From assembly GCF_001941505.1 (NCBI RefSeq), contig NZ_CP009248.1, positions 2,232,001 through 2,296,000 on the forward strand: DNA of 64,000 nt, written 5' to 3'. Below, in pieces: positions 1 through 7,921 of the stretch (the stretch's first letter is position 1; each line of letters starts with the position of its first letter). Under the pieces are notes generated by a model. It worked only from the letters and a program-made list of their open reading frames with translations, did not search any database and was not told where the DNA came from. This DNA comes from Corynebacterium sphenisci DSM 44792 (GTDB lineage: Bacteria > Actinomycetota > Actinomycetes > Mycobacteriales > Mycobacteriaceae). The translations under genes and the position numbers were made by a program.

Positions 1-307
1 GATCGTAGGCGCGGGTGAACTCGCGTTCGTGGGTGGCCGCCCACTCCCACCAGGGCCGGCCGTGCTCGGCGGCCTTGACCAGGATCTTGTCGTCGATGTC
101 GGTGACGTTGCGCACGAAGGCGACGTCGTAGCCCTTGGCGCTGAGCCACCGGCGCAGCACGTCGAAGGCGACCCCGGAGCGCAGGTGGCCGATATGCGGG
201 ATGGTCTGCGGGGTGGCCCCGCACAGGTACACCGAGGCCCGGCCGGGCCGCACCGGGGTGAATTCGCGCAGGCTGCGGGTGGCGGTGTCGTGGATGCGGA
301 AGGTCAC
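1..307 (-). CDS. cysS: Cysteinyl-tRNA synthetase, N-terminal part (cut by window start)
   Basis: Attaches cysteine to tRNA-Cys in the cytoplasm. About the first 100 residues are present. Visible are YLCGATPQ followed by PHIGHLRS (class I HIGH signature with the zinc-ligand Cys just before it) and [11 protein letters not shown], both typical of CysS. A GTG start at 307 gives MTFRIHDT, matching the usual CysS N-terminus, and TATGCT lies 7 nt before it, as for other leaderless genes here; an in-frame ATG at 319 is the alternative. The paralogue MshC shares these motifs, but the position next to carD favours CysS. In the corynebacteria I know, ispD and ispF sit between carD and cysS; here only about 50 nt separate them. 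Confidence 0.88.
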   Translation of the reverse strand, partial: MTFRIHDTATRSLREFTPVRPGRASVYLCGATPQTIPHIGHLRSGVAFDVLRRWLSAKGYDVAFVRNVTDIDDKILVKAAEHGRPWWEWAATHEREFTRAYD

Positions 308-360
308 GTCCCCGAGCATAGCGGGCGCGCCGGCGGCCCCCGGCGCCGCGCCGGGGCGGC

Positions 361-912
361 TCAGCCCTTGTCCAGATCCACCGCGGCGGGGGCGGCCTCG
401 GCCTCGGCGTCGGCGCTGCGGTGGCGTTCGATGGTGGCCTCGATCCGGGCGGTGAGCTCCCGGGTGCGCTCCTCGTCGACCCCGTCGGCCAGGGCCAGTT
501 CGCCGACGAGCACCTGGCGGGCCTTGGACAGCATCCGCTTCTCCCCGGCGGACAGGCCCTTGTCCTGGTCCCGGCGCCAGAGATCGCGGACCACCTCGGC
601 GACCTTGTTGATGTCGCCGGAGCCGAGCCGCTCCTGGTTGGCCTTGTACCGGCGGGACCAGTTGCCGGCCTCCTCCACGTCGGTCTCCCGGAGCACCCCG
701 AAGACCTTGCGCAGGCCCTCCTCGCCGACGACGTCGCGCACCCCCACCAGCTCGGCGTTCTTCGCCGGCACCTGGATGCGCAGATCCGACTGCAGGATCT
801 CCAGCACCAGGTAGTCCAGGGTCTCCCCGTCGAGCTCCCGCTGCACGATGTCCTCGACCTTCGCCGCGCCGTGATGCGGGTAGACGACGGTGTCCCCGAC
901 TGCGAATTCCAT
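361..912 (-). CDS. carD: CarD-family RNA polymerase-binding regulator
   Basis: Binds the RNA polymerase beta subunit and the upstream edge of the transcription bubble and stabilises open complexes, notably at rRNA promoters. The 183-residue protein starts [17 protein letters not shown], which aligns with mycobacterial CarD and selects ATG at 912 over an in-frame ATG at 933. The N-terminal RNAP-interaction domain spans about residues 1-55. The DNA-binding domain has the conserved NWSRRYKAN with Trp85, the residue that wedges the bubble in mycobacterial CarD, and the DLWRRDQ...LSAGEKRML helices. The tail is Ala/Glu-rich and longer than in M. tuberculosis. A purine-rich AAAGGGG precedes the start, and TACGCT about 30 nt upstream is a possible -10. 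The gene is divergent from the lpqE-like gene. Confidence 0.97.
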   Translation of the reverse strand: MEFAVGDTVVYPHHGAAKVEDIVQRELDGETLDYLVLEILQSDLRIQVPAKNAELVGVRDVVGEEGLRKVFGVLRETDVEEAGNWSRRYKANQERLGSGDINKVAEVVRDLWRRDQDKGLSAGEKRMLSKARQVLVGELALADGVDEERTRELTARIEATIERHRSADAEAEAAPAAVDLDKG

Positions 913-1053
913 CTGCTTGCACGCCCCTTTCAACGGCCATCCAGCGTATCACGATCACCCGGCCACCCCCTCGAAGTATGAGAACAGCCTTTAAAAGAGC
1001 TAAGGTTGAGCGCAATCACTCCCTTCTCCCGATCCCATGGAGGACGCGCAGTC

Positions 1054-1800
1054 ATGACCCTCAAGTCGGTCGCCCGCCGGGGCGGCATCGCCACCGTCGC
1101 CGCAGGTTCCGCCCTCGCCCTCGCCGCGTGCGGCGCCGGCCAGATCTCGCAGACCGCGAACCAGGTCGCCGCGGTCGACGGCGCGGCCAACACCCAGGCC
1201 GCCGTGCCCGGCGGCGTCGCGGTGCGCGACGCCCATGTCGTGGTCTACCCCGACGGCACCGCGGGCGTGAAGTTCTCCGTGGCCAACGAGGAGCGCGGCG
1301 GCGACAAGTACACCCTGGTCTCCGTGGAGGTCGAGGGCGCCGGCGAGGTGGACCTCTCCCCCGTGGCGCAGACCCCCACCGCCGAGCGGCTCGCCGATGA
1401 CCCGCTGACCATCCCCCGGGACTGCTCCATCGTCGCCGACGCCGACCGCCAGGTCGCCGAGCTGGCGGACACCGCCAAGGGCAACCCGGCCTGCATCAGC
1501 TACGTGGGCACCACCGTGGACGCCGGCTCCCTGGCTGGGGCGGAGACCTCCGCCGCCGGCGGCAACCGGCTGATCACCTTCGTGTTCACCTCCGACAAGG
1601 GCGGCACCGAGCGCATCGAGCTGCACGGCACCGTCTCCGCCTTCCTCCCGGAGGCCGGGGTGCTCGACCGCGAGCACGGCACCGTCGCCCCCGAGGCGCC
1701 GGCGGCCCGGAAGACCCCGGCCACCGACGCCGAGGGCGCCTCCGACCCGGACGCGGACGCGGTCACCGGGGCGGACACCGCCACCGCCGTCGGCCAGTAG
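1054..1800 (+). CDS. LpqE-like lipoprotein
   Basis: A 248-residue predicted lipoprotein. The N-terminus has Arg residues, a hydrophobic run and the lipobox LAAC with Cys26, so it should be lipid-anchored outside the cytoplasmic membrane. The body resembles the copper-chaperone-fold LpqE family (Rv3584), which occupies the same position between carD and radA in M. tuberculosis; the biochemical role is unknown. The C-terminal 50 residues are Ala/Asp/Thr-rich and probably disordered. ATG 1054 was chosen because GGAGGA at 1039-1044 is well spaced and the signal peptide starts there; an upstream in-frame ATG at 1006 would spoil it. TAAGGT near 1001 may be the -10. Confidence 0.8.
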   Translation: MTLKSVARRGGIATVAAGSALALAACGAGQISQTANQVAAVDGAANTQAAVPGGVAVRDAHVVVYPDGTAGVKFSVANEERGGDKYTLVSVEVEGAGEVDLSPVAQTPTAERLADDPLTIPRDCSIVADADRQVAELADTAKGNPACISYVGTTVDAGSLAGAETSAAGGNRLITFVFTSDKGGTERIELHGTVSAFLPEAGVLDREHGTVAPEAPAARKTPATDAEGASDPDADAVTGADTATAVGQ

Positions 1801-1828
1801 CGCCACCGGGGCGGTAGGGTTACGCCCC

Positions 1829-3205
1829 ATGGCGAAGGGCCCGGGATACCGGTGCGCCGACTGCGGGCACCGGGTGAGCAAATGGGTCGGGCGCTGCCCC
1901 GACTGCGGCGGCTGGGGCACCCTGGAGGAATCCAGGGCCCCCGCCGCCGTCGGCCGATCCGGCGGCGCCGGCCCCGGGCCCGCCCCCGGCCCGGGCGCGG
2001 CCGCCGAGGCCCGCCCGATCACCGGGATCGACCCCGGGGAGGCCGCGGCCACCCCCACCGGGATCGGGGAACTGGACCGGGTGCTGGGCACCGGGGTGGT
2101 GCCCGGCTCGGTGCTGCTGCTCGCCGGGGAACCCGGGGTCGGCAAATCCACCCTGCTGCTGGAGGTCGCGCACCGCTGGGCCGCCGCCGGGGACTCCGCC
2201 GCCCTCTACGTCACCGGGGAGGAGTCCCCCGGGCAGGTGGCGCTGCGCGCCCGCCGCACCGGGGCCCTGCACGAGCGGCTGCTGCTCGCCGCCGAGGGCG
2301 ATGTCGGCGCGGTGCTGGAGCTGGCCGAGCGGGTGCGCCCCGGGCTGCTCATCGTCGACTCGGTGCAGACCATGCAGGCCGCCGGGGTGGACGGCACCCG
2401 CGGCGGGGTGGCCCAGGCCCGCGCGGTCACCGCGGCGCTGACCGCCCTGGCCAAGCAGACCGGGATCGCGGTGCTGCTGGTCGGCCACGTCACCAAGGAC
2501 GGCACCGTCGCCGGGCCCCGGGTGATGGAGCACCTGGTGGACGCGGTGCTGAACTTCGAGGGCGACCGGCACACCGGGCTTCGCTTCCTGCGCGGGCTGA
2601 AGAACCGCTTCGGCGCCACCGACGAGGTCGGCTGCTTCGAGCAGACCGCCGAGGGCATCCGGGAGGTGCCCGATCCCACGGGGCTGTTCCTGCACCACCG
2701 GGCCCCGGCCCCGGGCACCGCGGTCACCGTCGCCGTGGACGGCCGCCGGCCGCTGCTGGCCGAGGTGCAGGCCCTGGTGGTGGATTCGCCGCAGCACAAC
2801 CCGCGGCGCAACGTCACCGGCCTGGACCCGCGCCGGGTGCCGATGATCGCCGCCATCCTGGGCCAGCACGGGGGCCTGCGGGCCCTGGCCGACCGGGAGC
2901 TGCACGTGGCCACCGTCGGCGGGATGCAGCTGGCCGAACCCGCCGCGGACCTGGCGATCGCGCTGGCCATCGCCTCCGCCGCCCGCGGCCGCACCGTCGG
3001 CTCCGGGATGGTCGCCCTCGGCGAGCTCGGCCTGGCCGGGGAGGTGCGCCGGGTGCCGGACGCCGCCCGCCGGCTGAAGGAGGCCGCCCGGATGGGCTTC
3101 GGCACCGCGGTGGTGCCGGTCGGCGCAGAGGCCCCCGCCGGGGTGCGCGTCATCGAGGCGGCGACGGTGGCGGAGGCGATCGAGGCGGCTATCCTGGACG
3201 GGTGA
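1829..3205 (+). CDS. radA: DNA repair/recombination protein RadA
   Basis: RecA-like ATPase that drives branch migration during recombinational repair. The 458-residue protein has all family hallmarks: an N-terminal C4 zinc ribbon (Cys9, 12, 23, 26), a Gly/Pro linker longer than usual, Walker A GEPGVGKST at residues 100-108, LLIVDSVQT as Walker B, the RadA-specific KNRFG at 258-262, and a Lon-protease-like C-terminal domain with no evident catalytic Ser/Lys pair. The start follows TAGGGT by 8 nt with no Shine-Dalgarno, so the mRNA may be leaderless. The stop overlaps the disA start by 4 nt (GTGA), indicating translational coupling, as in M. tuberculosis and Bacillus where radA is linked to disA. 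Confidence 0.97.
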   Translation: MAKGPGYRCADCGHRVSKWVGRCPDCGGWGTLEESRAPAAVGRSGGAGPGPAPGPGAAAEARPITGIDPGEAAATPTGIGELDRVLGTGVVPGSVLLLAGEPGVGKSTLLLEVAHRWAAAGDSAALYVTGEESPGQVALRARRTGALHERLLLAAEGDVGAVLELAERVRPGLLIVDSVQTMQAAGVDGTRGGVAQARAVTAALTALAKQTGIAVLLVGHVTKDGTVAGPRVMEHLVDAVLNFEGDRHTGLRFLRGLKNRFGATDEVGCFEQTAEGIREVPDPTGLFLHHRAPAPGTAVTVAVDGRRPLLAEVQALVVDSPQHNPRRNVTGLDPRRVPMIAAILGQHGGLRALADRELHVATVGGMQLAEPAADLAIALAIASAARGRTVGSGMVALGELGLAGEVRRVPDAARRLKEAARMGFGTAVVPVGAEAPAGVRVIEAATVAEAIEAAILDG

Positions 3206-4248
3206 ACGAGATTGGGGAGGATCTGCTGCGCCGGCTCGCCCCCGGCACCGCGATCCGGGACGGGCTGGAGCGGATCCGGCGGGGCCGCACCGGGGCGCTG
3301 GTGGTGCTCGGCTGCGATGACGCGGTGACGGCGATCTGCGACGGCGGCTTCGACTTCGACGTGGCCTTCTCCGCCACCCGGCTGCGCGAGCTGTGCAAGA
3401 TGGACGGGGCGGTGGTGCTCTCCGCGGACCTCACCCGGATCCGCCGGGCGAACACCCAGCTGCTGACGGACCCCTCGCTGCCCACCGAGGAGTCCGGCAC
3501 CCGGCACCGCACCGCCGAACGCGCCGCGCTGCAGACCGGGACGCCGGTGGTCAGCGTCTCCCAGTCGATGAACATCATCACCGTCTACCACGGCGGGGTG
3601 CGCCATGTGCTGCAGGATTCCGCGGCGATCCTCTCCCGGGCGAACCAGGCCCTGGGCACCATCGAGCGCTACCGCTCCCGGCTCGACGCCGGCGCCGACG
3701 AGCTCTTCGCCGCGGAGCTGCGCGGGGTCGCCGCCGCCGCGGACGCGATCGCGGTGCTGCGGGTCTCCGAGCTGCTGCGCCGGGCCGCCGGCTCGATCGG
3801 CCGGGACGTGATCGCGCTCGGCGCGGACGGCCACCAGCTCGACGTGCAGCTCGGCGAGCTCATCGCGGACACCGAGTACTACCGCCGGCTGCTGGTCTCC
3901 GACTACCTGGTCACCGGCTCCGGGCACCCCGAACCGGACCAGGTCGACGCCGCCCTGGCCGAGCTCGCCGGCCTGGACGAGGCGGAGCTGCTCGGCTCCG
4001 AGGCGGTGGCCCGCACCCTGGGCTTCCCGGCCACCCTGGAATCGCTCACCGAGCGGGTGGATCCCCGCGGCTACCGGGCGCTGGCCCGGGTGCCGCGGCT
4101 GCAGTACGCGCTGATGGACGCGATCGTGGGCCGCTTCCCCACCCTGCCGGCGCTGCTGCGCGCGGATCGGGAGGAGCTCGCCGCGATCGAGGGCGTGGGC
4201 CCGCTGTGGGCCCGGCACGTCCGGCAGGGCCTGGACCGGCTGGGCTGA
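3202..4248 (+). CDS. disA: Diadenylate cyclase DisA (c-di-AMP synthase, DNA integrity scanning)
   Basis: Condenses two ATP into c-di-AMP and scans DNA for branched structures; RadA is known to modulate it in Bacillus and mycobacteria. The 348-residue protein starts with GTG overlapping the radA stop. The DAC domain has KMDGA (DGA at 68-70) and GTRHRTAER (RHR at 101-103), the catalytic and ATP-binding signatures. A helical linker follows, and the C-terminus carries a helix-hairpin-helix (LAAIEGVGPLWARHVRQGL, about 325-345) for DNA binding. The length is normal for the family. All key residues are present, so active c-di-AMP signalling is expected. Confidence 0.96.
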   Translation: MNEIGEDLLRRLAPGTAIRDGLERIRRGRTGALVVLGCDDAVTAICDGGFDFDVAFSATRLRELCKMDGAVVLSADLTRIRRANTQLLTDPSLPTEESGTRHRTAERAALQTGTPVVSVSQSMNIITVYHGGVRHVLQDSAAILSRANQALGTIERYRSRLDAGADELFAAELRGVAAAADAIAVLRVSELLRRAAGSIGRDVIALGADGHQLDVQLGELIADTEYYRRLLVSDYLVTGSGHPEPDQVDAALAELAGLDEAELLGSEAVARTLGFPATLESLTERVDPRGYRALARVPRLQYALMDAIVGRFPTLPALLRADREELAAIEGVGPLWARHVRQGLDRLG

Positions 4249-4273
4249 GCGGCGCGTCCCGCGGGGCGGGCGC

Positions 4274-4978
4274 TCAGCGCAGGTTGAAGGTGTAGGCGTC
4301 GGAGTTGCGGTCCCCGACCAGGCCGTAGACCAGGTAGCCGCCCGCCTCGACGGGGGTGCGCTCGGTGGAGGAGCAGGCCCCCGGCGCCGAGGACAGCCGG
4401 GACCAGGTCACCGTGTAGACGACCTCCTCGCCCGGGGCGATGGTCTCCACCCCGGCGCCCTCGGAGGCGTGGCAGTCCAGATCCGACCAGACCCGGGTGT
4501 AGTCGTCGAGGGTGTAGACCTCGAAGCGCAGCGGCAGCTCGTCGAGGTCCACCGCGCAGTCGCCGCGGGTGGGGTTGTACAGGGTGAGGCTGAACCGGGG
4601 CTTGCCCTCGGGGCCGTAGTTGGGCTGATCGGATTCCACGGTGAGCTGCACGTCGCCGGCCTCGCAGGCGTCCTTGTCCAGGGTCTGGCGCACCTCGGTG
4701 GTGAGGTACGGCGCCTCGGCGGCGCCGTCGTCCTCCCCCTCCGCGTCCCCGTCCCCGGCACCGCCGGGGGCGGAGGTCACCGCGGAGCCGTCGCTGCGGC
4801 TGACCGTGACGGATTCCCCGGAGGACGCCGCCGCCGAGGTCCCCGGCTCCTCGGCCGGGTCGGGTGAGCCGCATTTCACCAGGGCCCAGATCACCAGGAT
4901 CAGGACCACGACCAGGGCCACCAGGGCGGCGATCCGGCGGCGGCGGTAGATCTCGGGGGGCAGCGGCGTATTCGTCAC
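4274..4978 (-). CDS. Conserved membrane-anchored protein, Rv3587c type
   Basis: A 234-residue protein with a short basic cytoplasmic N-terminus (IYRRRR), one transmembrane helix at about 17-36, a Ser/Glu/Gly-rich linker and an extracytoplasmic beta-rich domain with four to five Cys that could form disulfides. Homologues sit between disA and the carbonic anhydrase gene across the Mycobacteriales (Rv3587c); the function is unknown. The GTG start at 4978 is preceded by TACCCT plus 6 nt and no Shine-Dalgarno, so it is probably leaderless. It converges on disA with a 25-nt gap. Confidence 0.8.
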   Translation of the reverse strand: MTNTPLPPEIYRRRRIAALVALVVVLILVIWALVKCGSPDPAEEPGTSAAASSGESVTVSRSDGSAVTSAPGGAGDGDAEGEDDGAAEAPYLTTEVRQTLDKDACEAGDVQLTVESDQPNYGPEGKPRFSLTLYNPTRGDCAVDLDELPLRFEVYTLDDYTRVWSDLDCHASEGAGVETIAPGEEVVYTVTWSRLSSAPGACSSTERTPVEAGGYLVYGLVGDRNSDAYTFNLR

Positions 4979-4999
4979 GCCCCCAGGGTAACCGGCGGC

Positions 5000-5608
5000 T
5001 CAGCCGATCCCGTGCATGACGAGCGGTTCGGCGAGGCCGTCGGAGAGCCGGTAGCGCATGCCCACCACCCCGGCGGTGCCCTCGGCCAGGCGGGCCTGGA
5101 TCTCCGGGGAGCGGTCCACGATGTGCTCCACGATCTCGGCGACGTGCCGGGCCTCGAACTGGTCCCGGGAGGTCTGCCCGTCGCGGCGGGCGGCGAGCAG
5201 CGAGGGGGTGACCTTCTCGATCAGCACCCGCTGGAAGCCGGCGGGCATCTCCCCGCCGTCGAGGGCGGTGTGCGCGGCGCCGACCGCCCCGCAGGATTCG
5301 TGGCCGAGCACGCAGATCAGCGGTACGCCGAGGCTGACCACGGCGAACTCCAGGCTGGCGAGCACCGACAGATCCGTGATCTGCCCGGCGGTGCGGATCA
5401 CGAACACGTCGCCCAGGCCCTGGTCGAAGATGATCTCCACCGGGGCGCGGGAGTCGGAGCAGGCCAGCACGACGGCCTTGGGGCTCTGCCCGGCGGCGAG
5501 CTGGAGGCGCCGGGCGCGGTCCTGGTTCGGGTGGGCGGACTCCCCGCGCATGAAGCGCCGGTTGCCCTCCCGCAGGTCCCGCCAGACGGATTCGGGGGTG
5601 CGGCTCAT
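5000..5608 (-). CDS. canB: Beta-class carbonic anhydrase
   Basis: Zinc enzyme interconverting CO2 and bicarbonate, supplying bicarbonate to carboxylases such as those of fatty acid and mycolate synthesis. The 202-residue protein shows the beta-CA zinc ligands and dyad: ACSDSR (Cys50, Asp52, Arg54) and GHESCGA (His103, Cys106), normal length and no signal peptide. ATG at 5608 gives MSRTPESVW, the usual start. It is divergent from mutY with only 18 nt between starts, so the promoters must overlap. Same position as Rv3588c (canB); called bca in C. glutamicum. Confidence 0.95.
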   Translation of the reverse strand: MSRTPESVWRDLREGNRRFMRGESAHPNQDRARRLQLAAGQSPKAVVLACSDSRAPVEIIFDQGLGDVFVIRTAGQITDLSVLASLEFAVVSLGVPLICVLGHESCGAVGAAHTALDGGEMPAGFQRVLIEKVTPSLLAARRDGQTSRDQFEARHVAEIVEHIVDRSPEIQARLAEGTAGVVGMRYRLSDGLAEPLVMHGIG

Positions 5609-5626
5609 GGTGTCTATTCTGCGGTC

Positions 5627-6571
5627 GTGGTCGCTTCCGTGGAAAACCAACGCCACCCCGACGGGGGTAACGCCGTTACCGCGCTGTCGGGGGACCCGGC
5701 GCTGCCCGCGGCGGCGCTGCTGGCCTGGTTCGACGCCCATGCCCGGGATCTGCCCTGGCGCCGCCCCGGCACCACCGCCTGGGGGATCCTGGTCAGCGAG
5801 GTGATGAGCCAGCAGACCCCGGTGGCCCGGGTGGCGCCGCGGTGGAGCGAATGGCTGGCGCGCTGGCCGGCCCCGGCGGATCTCGCCGCGGCCGGCGCCG
5901 ACGAGGTGCTGCGCGCCTGGGGCGGGCTGGGCTACCCCCGGCGGGCGCTGCGGCTGCGCGCGGCCGCCGCGGCGATCGTCGCCGAGCACGGCGGGGCGGT
6001 GCCGGCGGATCCGGCGGCGCTGCGCGCCCTGCCCGGGGTGGGCGACTACACCGCCGCGGCGGTGGCCGCCTTCGCCTTCGGCGCGGCGGTGCCGGTGGTC
6101 GACGTCAACGTGCGCCGGGTGCTGCGCCGGCATCGGCAGGGCCGGCCGCTGCCGGGGGCGCACCGGGCCGCGGACGCCCCGGCGGTGGCCGCGCTGCTGC
6201 CCGCGCGCGACGCCGCCCGGTTCTCCGCGGCGCTGATGGAGCTCGGCGCGGTGGTCTGCGTGGCCCGGGGCCCGGACTGCGCCCGCTGCCCGGTGGCCGC
6301 CGGCTGCCGCTGGCGGGCCGCCGGCCGCCCCGGGCCCAGCGCCGCGGAGGCCGCCGCGGCGCGGCGGCGGGTGCAGCGCTTCGAGGGCACCGACCGGCAG
6401 GTGCGCGGCAAACTGCTCAAGGTGCTCCGGGAGGCCGACGCCCCGGTGGCCCAGGAGGTCCTCGACGCGGTGTGGGATGACCCGGTGCAGCGCGCCCGGG
6501 CCCTGGATTCGCTGCTCGCCGACGGGCTCGCGGAGCAGGACCGGCGGGGGCGGTTCCGGCTGCCGCGCTGA
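5627..6571 (+). CDS. mutY: A/G-specific adenine DNA glycosylase MutY
   Basis: Removes adenine mispaired with 8-oxoguanine. Residues, counted from GTG 5627 (314 aa): catalytic Glu58 in SEVMSQQTPV, helix-hairpin-helix LPGVGDYTAAA at 135-145, Asp159 in VVDVNVRR, and a [4Fe-4S] ligand set Cys211, 218, 221 and 227 with C-X6-C-X2-C-X5-C spacing. The C-terminus has only a short winged-helix-like region instead of the full MutT-like domain, as is common in actinobacteria. Start choice: TATTCT ends 6 nt before GTG 5627, matching the leaderless pattern; GTG 5639 is an alternative. Same place as Rv3589. Confidence 0.95.
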   Translation: MVASVENQRHPDGGNAVTALSGDPALPAAALLAWFDAHARDLPWRRPGTTAWGILVSEVMSQQTPVARVAPRWSEWLARWPAPADLAAAGADEVLRAWGGLGYPRRALRLRAAAAAIVAEHGGAVPADPAALRALPGVGDYTAAAVAAFAFGAAVPVVDVNVRRVLRRHRQGRPLPGAHRAADAPAVAALLPARDAARFSAALMELGAVVCVARGPDCARCPVAAGCRWRAAGRPGPSAAEAAAARRRVQRFEGTDRQVRGKLLKVLREADAPVAQEVLDAVWDDPVQRARALDSLLADGLAEQDRRGRFRLPR

Positions 6572-6616
6572 GCGAAGCCCGCACGGGCCCGGCCCGGCCA
6601 CCCTAGACTCGGGCGC

Positions 6617-7816
6617 ATGATCCGCCGCCTGGCCGCCACGCTCACCGCAGCCCTGCTCCTGGCCGGCTGCGCCACCGCCGAGGAGGCCCCGGATCCGCTG
6701 GGCATGCCGGAGCGGCCCACCCCCGCCGCGCACCCGCCGGGGCTCATCGGCGAGGCCGAGGACGCCGGGGTCACCCCGGAGGGCGCGGCGGTGCGGCTGT
6801 TCCGCTACGCCAGCCGGGACGCCCGGGGCGGTCCGATGGAGGTCAGCGGGGCCGCCTTCATCCCCGCCGAACCGGCCGCGGGGCCCCGCCCGCTGCTGGT
6901 GCTCGCCCCCGGCACCTGGGGGATGGCGGACCGCTGCGCGCCCTCGGCGAGCGTGGCCCGGGGCAGCATCCCGGACCAGGCCCGGCATTTCACCGCCCTC
7001 GGCTGGACCGTGGTGCAGACCGACTACCAGGGCCTGGGCACCCCGGGGCTGCACACCTACATGGTGCGCGCCGCGCAGGCGCATGCGGTGCTGGACATCG
7101 TCGCCGCCGCGGTGCAGCTGGACCCGGCGCTGGGGGATCGGCCGCCGACCGCGATCGCCGGCTACTCCCAGGGCGGCGGGGCCGCCGCCGCGGCCGCGGA
7201 ACTGCAGCCGGAGTACGCCCCGGACCTGGATCTGCGCGCCGTGGACGCCTCCGCGGTGCCCGCGGATCTGGTGGAGGTCACCCGGGGGGTGGACGAGTCC
7301 CCGCTGTCCGGGGTGGTCGGCTACGCCATCAACGGGATGGTCGCGGCCTACCCGGAGCTGGCGGAGCCGGTGGGCGCGGCGATCAACGACGAGGGCCGGG
7401 CCTTCCTCGCCGAGGTGCGCGACCAGTGCCTCAACGACACCGGGGCGGCCTTCGGGTTCCGCTCCTCGGCGGAGCTCACCGCCGACGGGCGCACCATGGC
7501 CGAGCACCTCACCGACCCCGGGTTCGGCCGGCTGCTCGCCGAGCAGCGGATCGGCGATCGGGTGCCGGCGGCCCCGGTGATCATGGCGCACAACGTCACC
7601 GACGCGGTGGTGCCCTTCGGCCAGGCCCGGGATCTGGCCCGCACCTGGTGCGCGGCCGGGGCCGCGGTGCGCTTCCTCACCGTCGACGAGTCCGTCGGCC
7701 CGATGGAGAGCCACGGGGTCGCCGATGCGCGCACCCGCGCCGAACGCAACGAGTTCCTCTACCACGCCGTCGTCGGCGACGCCCCGATCGCGCCGGCGAA
7801 CTGCGGGGAGTTCTAG
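6617..7816 (+). CDS. Secreted LIP-family lipase/esterase, lipoprotein form
   Basis: A 399-residue alpha/beta hydrolase of the secretory lipase (LIP, PF03583-like) family, which cleaves acylglycerols or other esters outside the cell. The N-terminus has a lipobox LAGC (Cys18), so this copy is lipid-anchored. The nucleophile elbow is GYSQGG (Ser184); candidate acid and base are the Asp in HNVTDAVVPFG and the His in ESHGVAD. Conserved LGTPGLHTYMVR precedes the elbow. TAGACT at 6604-6609 stands 7 nt before the ATG without a Shine-Dalgarno. It is followed 105 nt later by a paralogue on the same strand, so the pair arose by tandem duplication. Confidence 0.88.
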   Translation: MIRRLAATLTAALLLAGCATAEEAPDPLGMPERPTPAAHPPGLIGEAEDAGVTPEGAAVRLFRYASRDARGGPMEVSGAAFIPAEPAAGPRPLLVLAPGTWGMADRCAPSASVARGSIPDQARHFTALGWTVVQTDYQGLGTPGLHTYMVRAAQAHAVLDIVAAAVQLDPALGDRPPTAIAGYSQGGGAAAAAAELQPEYAPDLDLRAVDASAVPADLVEVTRGVDESPLSGVVGYAINGMVAAYPELAEPVGAAINDEGRAFLAEVRDQCLNDTGAAFGFRSSAELTADGRTMAEHLTDPGFGRLLAEQRIGDRVPAAPVIMAHNVTDAVVPFGQARDLARTWCAAGAAVRFLTVDESVGPMESHGVADARTRAERNEFLYHAVVGDAPIAPANCGEF

Positions 7817-7921
7817 GCCCCGGCCCGCGCCGGCGTCCGGCATCCCCCGGCCGGATCGGCGCCGGGCATTCTGAAAAAGGCACGCCTCACCACCGCCGGT
7901 CCGGCGGGGTAGGTTTCCCCC

